From assembly GCA_002355455.1 (NCBI GenBank), contig AP017375.1, positions 1,612,001-1,676,000 of the forward strand: 64,000 bases of DNA. Direction: 5' to 3'. The notes below the pieces were generated by a model. That model made no database searches and was not told the DNA's origin. It saw nothing but the letters and a program-made list of their open reading frames with translations. Shown in pieces: positions 26,690 through 35,957 of the stretch (within the stretch, counting starts at the first letter, position 1; every line of letters starts with the position of its first letter). This stretch comes from Stanieria sp. NIES-3757. GTDB taxonomy: Bacteria > Cyanobacteriota > Cyanobacteriia > Cyanobacteriales > Xenococcaceae. Made by a program: the position numbers and the translations under genes.

Positions 26690-27109
26690 TTGTTGAAATC
26701 AATTAGAAATTACACAGCTTGTAAGTACACTAGTGTAGCTGTTCTGTTGGCAGTAATTAAATGTTTGAGAAGTATTTGATTAATTTTAATTGTAAAGCTC
26801 GTTAAATTAGCAGCTCTAATGTAATCTAGTTAAATATGATGTTTATGCCCAACAAGTATTGATTATTTTTTGTTTAATTAATCACGCCGAAGTAAAAAAA
26901 AACAAAAGTCAAGCTTGTTATTCTCTTCATTTTTTTGATTTTGATCAAGAGTTAGCACTTATTAGTTCAAAAAGTCTATTCTAAACAAAAGCAATTACTA
27001 AAGAATTATAAATTGACCAGATATAATGGGTAAACTTAACGAAGTTGAACCTTATTAGGCCTTAACACGGCAGAGTACCTTCAACAAGAAACAATTTGTA
27101 GCGATAATT
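26690..27109. other. AT-rich intergenic region
   Basis: About 420 bases without a gene. A small palindrome around ACACTAGTGT (near 26728) flanked by ACAGCT/AGCTGT could form a hairpin after the small coiled-coil frame. Nothing else stands out. Confidence 0.35.
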
Positions 27110-27742
27110 ATGTTTACCCCAGTAATAATTTTTGCTTTTATTCTAGTAGTAATATTTATACTAATTAAAATTATAGGTTGTATTTTTGATTATACTTACC
27201 AACTCAAATCAAAAAATTTAAAATTAGTTGTAACTATAATTACTTTTATTTTGACTTTTATTTTTTCTTTGATAATCGTTGTACTTGGAGCTAATTTTAT
27301 TGTTTCTGGGTTAAATTTTTTAGGCTTAAATCAAAATGTCGTTAAAGGTAATTTGAATGTCGATTTATTCGATTGTCCTTCCTTATTAGAAACAATTTAT
27401 CAAGACGAAAATCAAATTCATCAATTTGAAAATCATCGCTATATTGAAGAAGTAGCTCCAATTTTTACAATTAAAATAGAATACGAACAGGGAGCTAAAA
27501 AACTGCGAGAACAAGCCGAAAAATACCAGAATTTAAAAATTAGTGCTAAATCAATTAATTTAAGTCAAGAAATTTCGCAAAAATTACTCGAAAAAGCTCA
27601 TTTATTTGAAGAGCGTGTCAAAATTGCAGCCGATAAATCTGGTACTAAGCAAATCTTAAAATTATTAGCCAAGATGGATCGCATTACTGAAGAAAGACTG
27701 AAACTAATCGATCTTGTTAAACAACAATGCGCTAATTTTTAA
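27110..27742 (+). CDS. Membrane protein with two TM segments and a coiled-coil tail
   Basis: A 210-residue protein that I do not recognise. It has transmembrane segments at about residues 4-27 and 42-70. A long, mostly helical hydrophilic region follows (EQGAKKLREQAEKYQNLKIS, then KLLEKAHLFEERVKIAADKS), probably a coiled coil on one side of the membrane. Base composition is AT-rich. It stands alone, with a c-di-AMP riboswitch candidate 250 bases downstream belonging to the next gene. Confidence 0.6.
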   Translation: MFTPVIIFAFILVVIFILIKIIGCIFDYTYQLKSKNLKLVVTIITFILTFIFSLIIVVLGANFIVSGLNFLGLNQNVVKGNLNVDLFDCPSLLETIYQDENQIHQFENHRYIEEVAPIFTIKIEYEQGAKKLREQAEKYQNLKISAKSINLSQEISQKLLEKAHLFEERVKIAADKSGTKQILKLLAKMDRITEERLKLIDLVKQQCANF

Positions 27743-27989
27743 TGGCAATCTTATTGATTGATTGTATCAAATAAATAAAAGAAAAATATTAGTTATGTAA
27801 GAAGCAGCGTGAGTAAATTAGTATTTTTTTGCTTGATTTGTCCAGTTGAATTAGTTATTCAACTATTAAGAAGCGGTTTAGTTTAGGTACTCATTCTTTT
27901 TTTTCACAAAAATTATTTATTACTTGTCAATAATTGTGTTATACTTCTTGGGAAGTTACAGTAAGTCAGCCTAATTCTTAAGCTAGTAA

Positions 27990-28135
27990 TCTTACTAGGT
28001 TGCTGAAGCTAACAAGGAACGGGGGAACCATAATCTGGGGCTAATTTTCATTGTTAATCTGTGAAAAAGAACAACTCTCAGTTCTAGTCCGTCAGCTAAC
28101 TCCGTAGGCATTGAGAGTAGACTGGAGGGTCAAGA
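27990..28135 (+). ncRNA. Probable c-di-AMP riboswitch (ydaO/yuaA)
   Basis: The conserved strings of the ydaO/yuaA class occur in order: GGTTGCTGAAGCT, CGGGGGAACCA (28020-28030), a GGGGCTAAT, then TCCGTCAGCTAACTCCGTAG (28088-28107) with AGGC and a closing GAGAG. The class binds cyclic di-AMP and usually turns off genes for ion transport, osmolyte uptake or wall turnover. Here the next gene is an ion permease starting about 375 bases downstream. The limits are approximate because I could not fold the outer helix. Confidence 0.85.
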
Positions 28136-28509
28136 TTCTTGCAATGTCTTGCACTCATCAGTTTTGCTCGTTGGTACTACTGTTTTTTTGTACCTCCTGC
28201 TTAATTATGAGGCATTGCCAATGGAATTAAGTAAAAATTTTTGCAAGCAAAATCATTTTTGCCAATCAAATTTAAATCAGCCTTATATTATAATTTGGCT
28301 CAACCTTATGCTCAATAGCATTGTTTTATTTTAGTTTTCTATTATTTATCTTAATCAATTTTTGTTAATAAATTAGCTCAAGTAAATGTTCAGTAAACAC
28401 TGAAACTACTGGACATGAATAAGCTTAGTTACTACTTATAAATCCCTTTATTAATAGTAGAAATTTTCTACACCAACTTTCTGCTTAACTACATTAATTT
28501 TTAGAACCC
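28136..28509. other. Leader between riboswitch and permease
   Basis: About 375 bases. A 61-codon frame at 28149-28334 has no ribosome site and I do not support it. GGTAC...GTACC arms near 28171-28192, with a T-run in the loop, might be part of a switch hairpin, but a standard terminator is not clear. Confidence 0.35.
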
Positions 28510-29856
28510 ATGGAAATTTCATCTACTATGCCGGCTCTCGTTGCTGCTTTAACTTTTGTGGCTGTCATTACAGCTATTATGACCGAAAAGATTCATCTAA
28601 CTATTGCAGCATTTTTAGGTGCATTAGTCTTAGTTTTTGCACACATCATGACTTTGACAGAAGCAGTAGAATACATTAGTCAAAGTTACTCTACCCTGGC
28701 TTTATTTTTTGGGGTAATGGTCTTAGTTAGGGCGTTTGAACCAACTAAAGTCTTCGATTATTTAGGTACTCAAATAGTTATACTCGCTAAAGGGCAAGGT
28801 AAAAGACTTTTACTGGCAATTGTGGCAGTAACTACTCCCATTTGTGCGGTTTTACCTAATGCTACTACTGTAATGTTACTTGCTCCTTTGCTTCCGCCAA
28901 TTGCCGAAGAAATTGGAGTTGATTTTGTACCTCTTTTAATTTTGATGGTATTGGTAGCAAATAGTGCAGGATTACTAACTTTAGTAGGCGATCCTGCTAC
29001 TTTTTTAGTAGGAGATGCAGTTAATCTTAGTTTTACTGATTATTTATCACGCCTAAGTTTAGGTGGAGTACTAGCAGTAGCAACTATTGTAGTGCTAATT
29101 CCGTTTTTGTTTAGAGATATCTGGAATAAAAAACTAGATACCTTAGCAAATTTACCTCACCCAAAAATTAATCACCCTCGTGTTTTGATGTTAGGTGGAT
29201 TAATTATTACCTTTGTTTTAGTATTTTTCGTCATTGGTGAGTTATTACCAGTGCCAATTCCTCCACCTGCCACAGCTTTAATGGGAGCTGCTTTAGCTTT
29301 ATGGTTAGCCCAATCCACCAAAATTGATACTGTTAACAACATTCTTCAAGATGTAGATTGGAGTACTCTCTTATTTTTTATGTTTGTCTTTGTTTTAATT
29401 GGAGGACTAGAGAAAACAGGAGTCATTGAAGGCTTATCAGGATTTTTAGGAATAATAATTGGTAAAAATATTTTCCTAGGTTCTTTGTTACTAATTGCTT
29501 TTGTGGGTTTGTTATCTAGCCTTGTTCCCAACATTCCTTTAGTAGTAGCAATGATTCCTTTACTCAAACAATATTTAGTTAATGTGGGTTTTGTCGGTTC
29601 AGAAATATTATCGCCAGATTTTGCTGGTCAAATACCCGTTGAAGTCTTACCGTTATTTTATGCAATGATGTTTGGCGCAACTTTAGGAGGTAATGGTACT
29701 TTGGTTGGTGCTTCTTCTAATATTGTTGCAGCAGGAATTGCTGAATTACATGGTAGAAGAATTTCTTTTAAAAAGTTTCTTCGTTATGGTTTACCTGTGA
29801 TGGGAACTCAATTATTAGTGTCTGCTGTTTATGTCACCGTCTTTTTTCTACTTTAA
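28510..29856 (+). CDS. ArsB/NhaD-type ion permease (IT superfamily)
   Basis: A 448-residue transporter with about eleven hydrophobic segments. The repeated motifs of the ArsB/NhaD group are present: LPNATTVMLLAPLLPPIAEE in the first half, with LTLVGDPATFLVGDA; SLVPNIPLVVAMIPLL and LGGNGTLVGASSNIVAAGIA in the second. Such proteins move Na+/H+, arsenite or organic anions across the membrane. No substrate can be read from the sequence, but control by a c-di-AMP riboswitch would fit a role in ion or osmotic balance. The start could be the ATG at 28510 or at 28528. Confidence 0.87.
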   Translation: MEISSTMPALVAALTFVAVITAIMTEKIHLTIAAFLGALVLVFAHIMTLTEAVEYISQSYSTLALFFGVMVLVRAFEPTKVFDYLGTQIVILAKGQGKRLLLAIVAVTTPICAVLPNATTVMLLAPLLPPIAEEIGVDFVPLLILMVLVANSAGLLTLVGDPATFLVGDAVNLSFTDYLSRLSLGGVLAVATIVVLIPFLFRDIWNKKLDTLANLPHPKINHPRVLMLGGLIITFVLVFFVIGELLPVPIPPPATALMGAALALWLAQSTKIDTVNNILQDVDWSTLLFFMFVFVLIGGLEKTGVIEGLSGFLGIIIGKNIFLGSLLLIAFVGLLSSLVPNIPLVVAMIPLLKQYLVNVGFVGSEILSPDFAGQIPVEVLPLFYAMMFGATLGGNGTLVGASSNIVAAGIAELHGRRISFKKFLRYGLPVMGTQLLVSAVYVTVFFLL

Positions 29857-29901
29857 TTAAACAAAGTATGAAACTTAAATTAAGACGATTTGTAATCGTT
29901 A

Positions 29902-29924
29902 GCTATTAGCTTAAAGCTAATAGC
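29902..29924. terminator. Palindrome after the permease gene
   Basis: Arms GCTATTAGCTT and AAGCTAATAGC flank a single A. The perfect 11-base arms, 45 bases after the stop codon, would form a hairpin as RNA. There is no long T-run, so the terminator role is tentative. Confidence 0.45.
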
Positions 29925-30091
29925 AATAATTAGTAAATTTTGAGATAAAATACTGTAATGTTTGCTATAGTTCGGATCTGCTTTAGCTTTAAGTTAAAAC
30001 CTTAATCCAAATCAAACTATTTGTTTGTAGCGTTCTTTTTTCTATTTTAGATTAGTTTAACAGTTTAGCATCTCAAAAATTATTTATTTTT

Positions 30092-30517
30092 TTATTTTTG
30101 ATCTGTGATGGTTTCAGAAGTAGTTGGTTTCATTCGCATTTCAATTTCTTCTAAAGTCTGAATTACTAAACGCTTTGCCTGAAGTCGCCAACCCCATTTC
30201 TGAAGGTTAAAAGCAATCGGGAATGCGATCGCAGGGGCTAAGAAATCTACAGGTTGTTGCAAAGATATTCCCAATAATAGTCCTAATCCAGCAATACCCC
30301 AAAAGGGTAAGGCTACTGTTTGACGTTGATTTTCAACTAATTTACCTAAAAAATCAGTTGGCATTTGTGCTAGTAATTCTGCTTTAATTTGTTTTTGTTC
30401 TGCTACAGGCACAGATAAATTAATTTTTTGACGCAGTTTTTCGATTTTACGAGCATCACTACTATATTGGGTCAGTTCATCCTCTGCCATGAGGACAAGT
30501 CTTTCTAATTGGGACAT
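30092..30517 (-). CDS. Small membrane-associated protein, function unknown
   Basis: A 141-residue protein with a charged helical N-terminal half (about 1-65), then two hydrophobic stretches (ALPFWGIAGLGLLLGISL and PVDFLAPAIAFPIAFNL). A helical tail follows (AKRLVIQTLEEIEMRMK). No family recognised. It is divergent from the YihY-type gene by about 195 bases. Confidence 0.6.
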   Translation of the reverse strand: MSQLERLVLMAEDELTQYSSDARKIEKLRQKINLSVPVAEQKQIKAELLAQMPTDFLGKLVENQRQTVALPFWGIAGLGLLLGISLQQPVDFLAPAIAFPIAFNLQKWGWRLQAKRLVIQTLEEIEMRMKPTTSETITDQK

Positions 30518-30711
30518 TATTTGTTTATTTAGGGTATCTAGCTTAGTTTATCTAAAACTAGAAGCATAGTTGAGTTTTTTGATTAAATTTTTCAAGCAAG
30601 CGTAATTTGTTATTTTAAGTAAAAAAGAATCTAACTTTAGACACTTGTTTTACTAAGCCAATTTTCATTAATTAGTTAAAGAACTTATAAGTATTAATTA
30701 ATGTAATCATA

Positions 30712-31599
30712 ATGAGTCTCAAAATTATTTGGCGATTATTAAAAGAAACTTGGCAAGAATGGCAAGAAGATAATGCTTCCCGTTTAGCAGCATCCCTAGC
30801 CTACTATACAATTTTTTCTTTATCTCCCTTGCTGATTATTGCTATTAGTATTGCTGGATCAATTTTTGGTGAAGAAGCAGCTAGAGGTGAAATTGTCGGG
30901 CAAATTAAAGGATTAGTTGGTACTAATGGTGCAGAAGTAATTGAAACAGCAATTCAAAATGCTAATCAACCAGATATTAGTAATATTGCTTCGACAATAA
31001 GTATAGTAGTTTTATTATTTGGTGCTTCTGGGGTATTTGCTGAATTACAAGAAGCTCTTAATTTGATTTGGGAAGTGAAAGCTAAACCTCAACAAGGTAT
31101 TTGGGGTTTTATTAGAAAGAGAATTTTATCTTTTTCAGTAGTATTAGGAATCGGTTTTTTATTACTGGTTTCTTTGATTATTAGTGCAATTTTATCAGCA
31201 CTTAATAATTATTTAAGCGGTTTAATTCCTGGATTAGATGTGATTTGGCAAATTGTTAATTTTATTGTTTCTTTTGCAGTTACTACAGTACTATTTGCTT
31301 TAATGTATCGCTTTCTTCCTGATGTTAAAATTCGCTGGAATGATGTTGGGATTGGAGCAATTATTACTTCTTTATTATTTTCAATTGGTAGATTTATTTT
31401 AGGAGCTTATTTAGGAGGTGGTAGTTTTGGTTCTACTTATGGTGCTGCTGGTTCTTTAGTAATTATTTTAGCTTGGGTTTATTATTCAACTCAAATTCTG
31501 TTTTTTGGAGCAGAATTTACCCAAGTTTATGCGAAAAGATATGGTTCTCGGATTATTCCTAATAAACACGCTGTTCCCCTTAATAAGTCTTCTCAATAA
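30712..31599 (+). CDS. YihY/BrkB-family integral membrane protein
   Basis: A 295-residue protein with six transmembrane segments and the family's conserved points: RLAASLAYYTIFSLSPLLII in TM1, the SGVFAELQEALNLIWEVK loop, and late FGSTYGAAGSLVIILAWVYY and QILFFGAEFTQVYA. Once called ribonuclease BN, the family is now thought to be transporters or envelope proteins of unknown substrate. Full length, with a convincing ATG. Confidence 0.92.
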   Translation: MSLKIIWRLLKETWQEWQEDNASRLAASLAYYTIFSLSPLLIIAISIAGSIFGEEAARGEIVGQIKGLVGTNGAEVIETAIQNANQPDISNIASTISIVVLLFGASGVFAELQEALNLIWEVKAKPQQGIWGFIRKRILSFSVVLGIGFLLLVSLIISAILSALNNYLSGLIPGLDVIWQIVNFIVSFAVTTVLFALMYRFLPDVKIRWNDVGIGAIITSLLFSIGRFILGAYLGGGSFGSTYGAAGSLVIILAWVYYSTQILFFGAEFTQVYAKRYGSRIIPNKHAVPLNKSSQ

Positions 31600-31872
31600 A
31601 AAGCGATCGCCATCATTAAAGAGATAACAGAATATGAATATAATTATTCTCTTGCTAGTTTTATCAATAAAATAAATGAACAATATTTTAATTATTTAAA
31701 ATCAGCTTATGCTTACATTAACTAACTATTTTTATCGAATTGACAATTAGGTAGAATATTATTGTAGAACTTCAAAATATCGCGTTTCTAGATTATTTCT
31801 AGGTATATCTCAAACACAAATTGAAGATTTCATATTGCAACAAGTTCAATCTCAAGCCAAGTTTTATCCTTT

Positions 31873-32076
31873 ATGAACAATAAAAAGTCTTTAAAATTAA
31901 ATCAAGCTTCAGAAAAATTCTCACAACTTAACTACATTAATCGTCGAGATTTTATGAAATTGTCAATAGTTGAGCGTAGGCGTATTCTAGAAGAACAGGC
32001 TGAAGCAATGCTAGAACATTACCAGCAAGACCAGGAATGGCAAGAATTACAGACAGGAGATATCATTGAATATTAA
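31873..32076 (+). CDS. Antitoxin of a MazF-type pair
   Basis: A 67-residue acidic protein whose second half (FMKLSIVERRRILEEQAEAM followed by LEHYQQDQEWQELQTGDIIEY) looks like the small antitoxins found before PemK/MazF toxins in cyanobacteria. The start may instead be the ATG at 31951 (MKLSIVERRR). It overlaps the toxin gene by 11 bases, typical of such operons. The region just upstream (about 31755-31875) is open in the third frame and reads RTSKYRVSRLFLGISQTQIE, probably the tail of a lost gene. Confidence 0.75.
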   Translation: MNNKKSLKLNQASEKFSQLNYINRRDFMKLSIVERRRILEEQAEAMLEHYQQDQEWQELQTGDIIEY

Positions 32077-32428
32077 ATTGCCAGTTCCTAAACGTGGCGA
32101 GGTTTGGCTAGCTAATTTCGATCCTACATTAGGAGCAGAAATCAAAAAAATACGTCATGCTATAGTAGTAAGTCCTGATGGTGTAGGGAAATTACCAATC
32201 AAGTTAATTGCACCAATTACAGATTGGAAAGAGTATTTTATTAATGATATTTGGCATATCAAAATTGAACCAGATGATATTAATGGTTTAACTAAAGTTT
32301 CTGCGGTAGATGTTTTGCAATTGCGAGGAATAGATGTACAAAGATTTATTCGCAAAATTGGTTTTGTTTCACCTTTGATTATGGCAGAAATTGTTATAGC
32401 TATTGCTGCTATTGTTGAGTATAAATAG
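32066..32428 (+). CDS. MazF/PemK-type toxin (endoribonuclease)
   Basis: A 120-residue PemK-like protein. The N-terminal PKRGEVWLANFDPTLGAEIKK, then RHAIVVSPDG, LIAPITDW and KVSAVDVLQLRGIDVQRFI are family landmarks of mRNA-cutting MazF toxins. It starts with TTG inside the end of the antitoxin gene, so translation is coupled. Complete length; no inactivating change seen. Confidence 0.85.
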   Translation: MNIKLPVPKRGEVWLANFDPTLGAEIKKIRHAIVVSPDGVGKLPIKLIAPITDWKEYFINDIWHIKIEPDDINGLTKVSAVDVLQLRGIDVQRFIRKIGFVSPLIMAEIVIAIAAIVEYK

Positions 32429-32499
32429 CAAATTTTTAGAGCGATCGCTTTTTATAATTATCTCTTACAAAATAAAGCGATCGCCTAACATTTTAGAAA

Positions 32500-34584
32500 T
32501 TAAGCAGTAGCCAATAACCCACTATGTCTTAATAATGGTTCGGTTTGTGGTTCTCTGCCTCGGAATTGCTTAAATACTTCCATTGGGTGCAAACTACCAC
32601 CCAAAGCGAGGATTGTCTCCCGATAGCGTTTACCCACTTCAGAAACCGCTTTTTCGTTATCTAAACCGACTTCTTCAAACGCTGCAAAGGCATCAGCACT
32701 TAAAACTTCTGCCCATTTATAACTGTAGTAACCTGCTGAATATCCACCAGCAAAGATGTGCCCGAAGGAACAAAGGAAATTGTCTTCTGGTAGCGGTTGT
32801 AGTACGCTGGTAGTTTGGGCAATGCGATCGCGTACGTCATTGGGAGTTTCATTTCCTTCTGGTTGATAGCGATGATGCAATTCCATATCTACTAAACCGA
32901 AGCTTAACTGGCGTAGCATTCCCGAACCACTCATGTAGTTTTTAGCAGCTACAAGTTTTTGATAGTATTCTTCGGGTAGAGTTTCCCCAGTTTCGTAGTG
33001 TTTTGCCATACCAAACAAAGTAGGGCGATCATAACACCAGTTTTCCATAAACTGACTAGGTAATTCAACCGCATCCCATTCGACATTATTTATACCTGCT
33101 GCACCAACATAATCTACTTTCGTCAACATGTGATGTAAACCATGTCCGAATTCATGGAAGAGAGTGGTTACTTCCATAAAAGTCATCAAACTAGGTTTAC
33201 CGTTTACAGGTGGGGTTTGGTTGCAAACTAGATAGGCGACGGGTAAGCGAGTAGAAGTTTTTCCCTCTACTATCATTTTTGCCCTACCAATACAATCATT
33301 CATCCACGCACCACCACGTTTTTCCGCAGGGCGAGAATAGGGATCGAGATAAAAATGGGCAATGACTTCACCCTTATCATCTGCTACCTGGAAATATCTG
33401 ACATCTTCATGCCAAACAGGGGCTTCACCATCCGCAGCAGTAACGGTTACACCGAAGATACGTTTAGCTAAACCAAATAAACCATCTAAAACTTGAGTTA
33501 GAGGAAAATAAGGACGTAATTCTTCTTCGTTAAATTCAAATTTGGCTTCTTTTTGCTTCTCTGCCCAGTAGGTAGTATCCCAATGTTTTAAATCTTCTGT
33601 ACCTGCAAAAGCTTTTAACTCTTTAAACTCTTTCACTGCTGCATCGTAAGAAGCAACCCTTAACTCTTCCTGTAACTTTTCTACTGCTTCTACACTAGGT
33701 GCCATTTTACGGGCTAAACTGAGTTCGGCAAAAGTATCAAAACCGAGAATATTCGCCTTTTCCTTTCTCAATTCTAAAATGCGATCAATGTTGGCTTTAT
33801 TATCAAATTCTCCATTTGATGCACGGGAGATAAAAGCCTTGTAGAGTTTTTCTCGCAATTCCCGATTAGTTGCATACTTCATAAAGGGAATATAGCTAGG
33901 ATAATCCAAAGTGACTACCCAAGGGCCATTTTCTGCGGTAGCGTTTTCTTCCCCTTCCACTTTAGCAGTTTGTGCCATTAAACTTAAAGCACTTTCGGGT
34001 AAGCCGTCTACATCTTTTTTATTAGTGAGTTTTAGTTTAAAAGCTTTTGTCGCATCGAGAACGTTATTAGAAAATTTAGTTGATAATTCCGCTAATTCTA
34101 ACTGAATCTGGTTAAATCTCTCTTTAGTTTCCCCTGCCAAACCAACTCCAGACAATTCAAAATCTCTGAGAGAAGATTCAATAATACGTTGTTGTGCTGG
34201 ATCGAACTTATCCCAGTCTGCACTATGGCGTAATTGTTTAAAAGCTTCGTAGAGAGGTTTACTTTGAGAAAGTTGATTGTAGAATTTTATAACTTCGGGT
34301 TGCATTTTTTCATAAGCTTCCCTAAGTTCGGGACTATTTTTCACACCCATCAAATGTCCCACAATACCCCAACTCCAGCCTAACTTCTCTTCCATTGCTG
34401 TCAGGGGTTCAACCAAACCTTCCCAAGTAGGAGTTACATTCGCTTCCAAGTGTGTTAAGTCTGCATCCAATTCATTTAGTAGTTCAGTCATCGCAGGAAC
34501 TACATGGGATGGTTCGATTTTATCGAAAGGAGGTAAACCTTTGCCAATTAATAAGGGATTATTTGTAATGGTTGCGTTATTCAT
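32500..34584 (-). CDS. prlC: Oligopeptidase A (M3 metallopeptidase)
   Basis: A 694-residue M3 peptidase. The zinc site is TTLFHEFGHGLHHML (HEFGH at 477-481), with the third ligand in GINNVEWDAVELPSQFMENW. Upstream lie the PFDKIEPSHVVPAM start and the helical FSNNVLDATKAF region. The C-terminal FGHIFAGGYSAGYYSYKWAE is also typical. The enzyme trims short cytoplasmic peptides, including cleaved signal peptides. Full length for the family. Encoded alone. Confidence 0.95.
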   Translation of the reverse strand: MNNATITNNPLLIGKGLPPFDKIEPSHVVPAMTELLNELDADLTHLEANVTPTWEGLVEPLTAMEEKLGWSWGIVGHLMGVKNSPELREAYEKMQPEVIKFYNQLSQSKPLYEAFKQLRHSADWDKFDPAQQRIIESSLRDFELSGVGLAGETKERFNQIQLELAELSTKFSNNVLDATKAFKLKLTNKKDVDGLPESALSLMAQTAKVEGEENATAENGPWVVTLDYPSYIPFMKYATNRELREKLYKAFISRASNGEFDNKANIDRILELRKEKANILGFDTFAELSLARKMAPSVEAVEKLQEELRVASYDAAVKEFKELKAFAGTEDLKHWDTTYWAEKQKEAKFEFNEEELRPYFPLTQVLDGLFGLAKRIFGVTVTAADGEAPVWHEDVRYFQVADDKGEVIAHFYLDPYSRPAEKRGGAWMNDCIGRAKMIVEGKTSTRLPVAYLVCNQTPPVNGKPSLMTFMEVTTLFHEFGHGLHHMLTKVDYVGAAGINNVEWDAVELPSQFMENWCYDRPTLFGMAKHYETGETLPEEYYQKLVAAKNYMSGSGMLRQLSFGLVDMELHHRYQPEGNETPNDVRDRIAQTTSVLQPLPEDNFLCSFGHIFAGGYSAGYYSYKWAEVLSADAFAAFEEVGLDNEKAVSEVGKRYRETILALGGSLHPMEVFKQFRGREPQTEPLLRHSGLLATA

Positions 34585-34763
34585 AAATGAGATATTGCAG
34601 ATAAATCGTATATCTTTTTACCGTAACGCTTTCTGGGGGGATAAGGCAGTAAAGGCGATGTTGGGATAACCGAAAATAATTGACTACAAATTCTCAAAAA
34701 ATTTTAAAGACCTTACTTTTAACCTGAAACTGAACAAGATAAAATATACCAAGGAGGTACAGT

Positions 34764-35381
34764 ATGGACGTTCTTACACTTTCAAAATATATTGTGCATC
34801 AGTTTTCTCAACAGAGTCCTGATGGGATCACCCCAATGAAGTTGCAAAAGCTTCTATTTTATGTCAAAGCTTGGACATTGGTTGCAGGAAATCAACTCGT
34901 GTTTGCAGATTTTGAACACTGGGATTATGGCCCTGTCAATAGAGATATTTATGATTACTATAAACAGTACGGTGGTAGACAAATTGAAGTTAATGACTTA
35001 AAAGAATTAAATATTAGTCAAGCTGAAAAAGAATTGATTGATTTTATAATTGAAAATTATATAGAATTTGATGCTTTCACGCTTTCTGCGATGACCCATA
35101 CAGAAGAACCGTGGAAACAAACGAAGAAAAATCAAGTTATTTCAGACGAATTAATCTCTGCTTACTATAGTAAGCAGAGATTTGCTAAAAATTTTGAATA
35201 TCCTCTCGATCTTGAGAATAATCCTTTTTATTCTTTAGAAGATTATTCTTTTGAAATGGATATGTCCGAAGAGGACGCTGAAGAAATTGCTAAATATTCT
35301 TCATATACAAGTTATAAAAAACTACTTAATCAAGCAGAGCATGATTTTGAAAGTCAATGGTCTAGTCTTGCATTAAACTAA
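34764..35381 (+). CDS. Panacea-domain (DUF4065) antitoxin
   Basis: A 205-residue protein with the DUF4065/SocA-like pattern at its start: ITPMKLQKLLFYVKAWTLVA, FEHWDYGPVNRDIYDYYKQY and TLSAMTHTEEPWKQ. The C-terminal part is acidic. Panacea proteins serve as antitoxins next to many unrelated toxins. Here the next gene, 21 bases downstream, encodes a Fic-domain protein. AAGGAGG precedes the ATG (34754), a strong ribosome site. The antitoxin looks intact although its partner is truncated. Confidence 0.85.
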   Translation: MDVLTLSKYIVHQFSQQSPDGITPMKLQKLLFYVKAWTLVAGNQLVFADFEHWDYGPVNRDIYDYYKQYGGRQIEVNDLKELNISQAEKELIDFIIENYIEFDAFTLSAMTHTEEPWKQTKKNQVISDELISAYYSKQRFAKNFEYPLDLENNPFYSLEDYSFEMDMSEEDAEEIAKYSSYTSYKKLLNQAEHDFESQWSSLALN

Positions 35382-35402
35382 TTTTATTTTGAGCAACTTG
35401 AA

Positions 35403-35957
35403 TTGAATCATAGCTATCAACATGATGAAAATGCAGAGACTAAATATCTAAAATCTTTAATTAGTAATTTTGGTAAAAATAATCTACAAGCTGATGAGGC
35501 TATTAAAAAATTAAATATTCGTCATGAAGCATTAAAAAAGCGACGTAGCAAATTCCTTAATGATACAGATCAAAATGCAAATGGATATTATCAACTTTGT
35601 CTAAGAATCCACTTTTTTTTGTATAAAGATATTTTAGCGAATGCTGGTAAATTTAGAAAAATAAACGATCCTAATCATGGAAATGTTTATTTTGGGTTTA
35701 ATCAGAGAACTCAGAGAGATAGGTTTACAGGTACTAACCCACAATTTATTGAGTCAGAGCTTAGAGAGGCCTTCGCTCTTTTATTTAATAAGCAATATCA
35801 ATCGATTGAAAGTTCGATACGCTTTTACGCAGAATTTATAGCAATTCATCCTTTTTATGATGCTAATGGGCGTATTGGAAGATACATTATAGATACAATA
35901 GACTTGTCGCTAAATAAGAACAACAAAATGATGAAATGGAATGCTCAATTTCACTGA
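35403..35957 (+). pseudogene. fic gene truncated by an IS element
   Basis: A Fic-domain protein (AMP- or nucleotidyl-transferase) cut short. The catalytic motif is HPFYDANGRIGR (H149), with Ala where the consensus has Gly. The native sequence ends at about residue 166 (YIIDTI). The last 18 residues (DLSLNKNNKMMKWNAQFH) come from the left end of the IS beginning near 35899-35901. The helices after the motif are missing, so activity is doubtful. The start is a TTG at 35403. Its missing 3' part is not on the other side of the IS. Confidence 0.8.

Noticed and set aside
28149-28334. 61-codon frame between the riboswitch and the permease gene
   Set aside because: No ribosome site, no recognisable protein pattern, and it lies in what should be the riboswitch leader.
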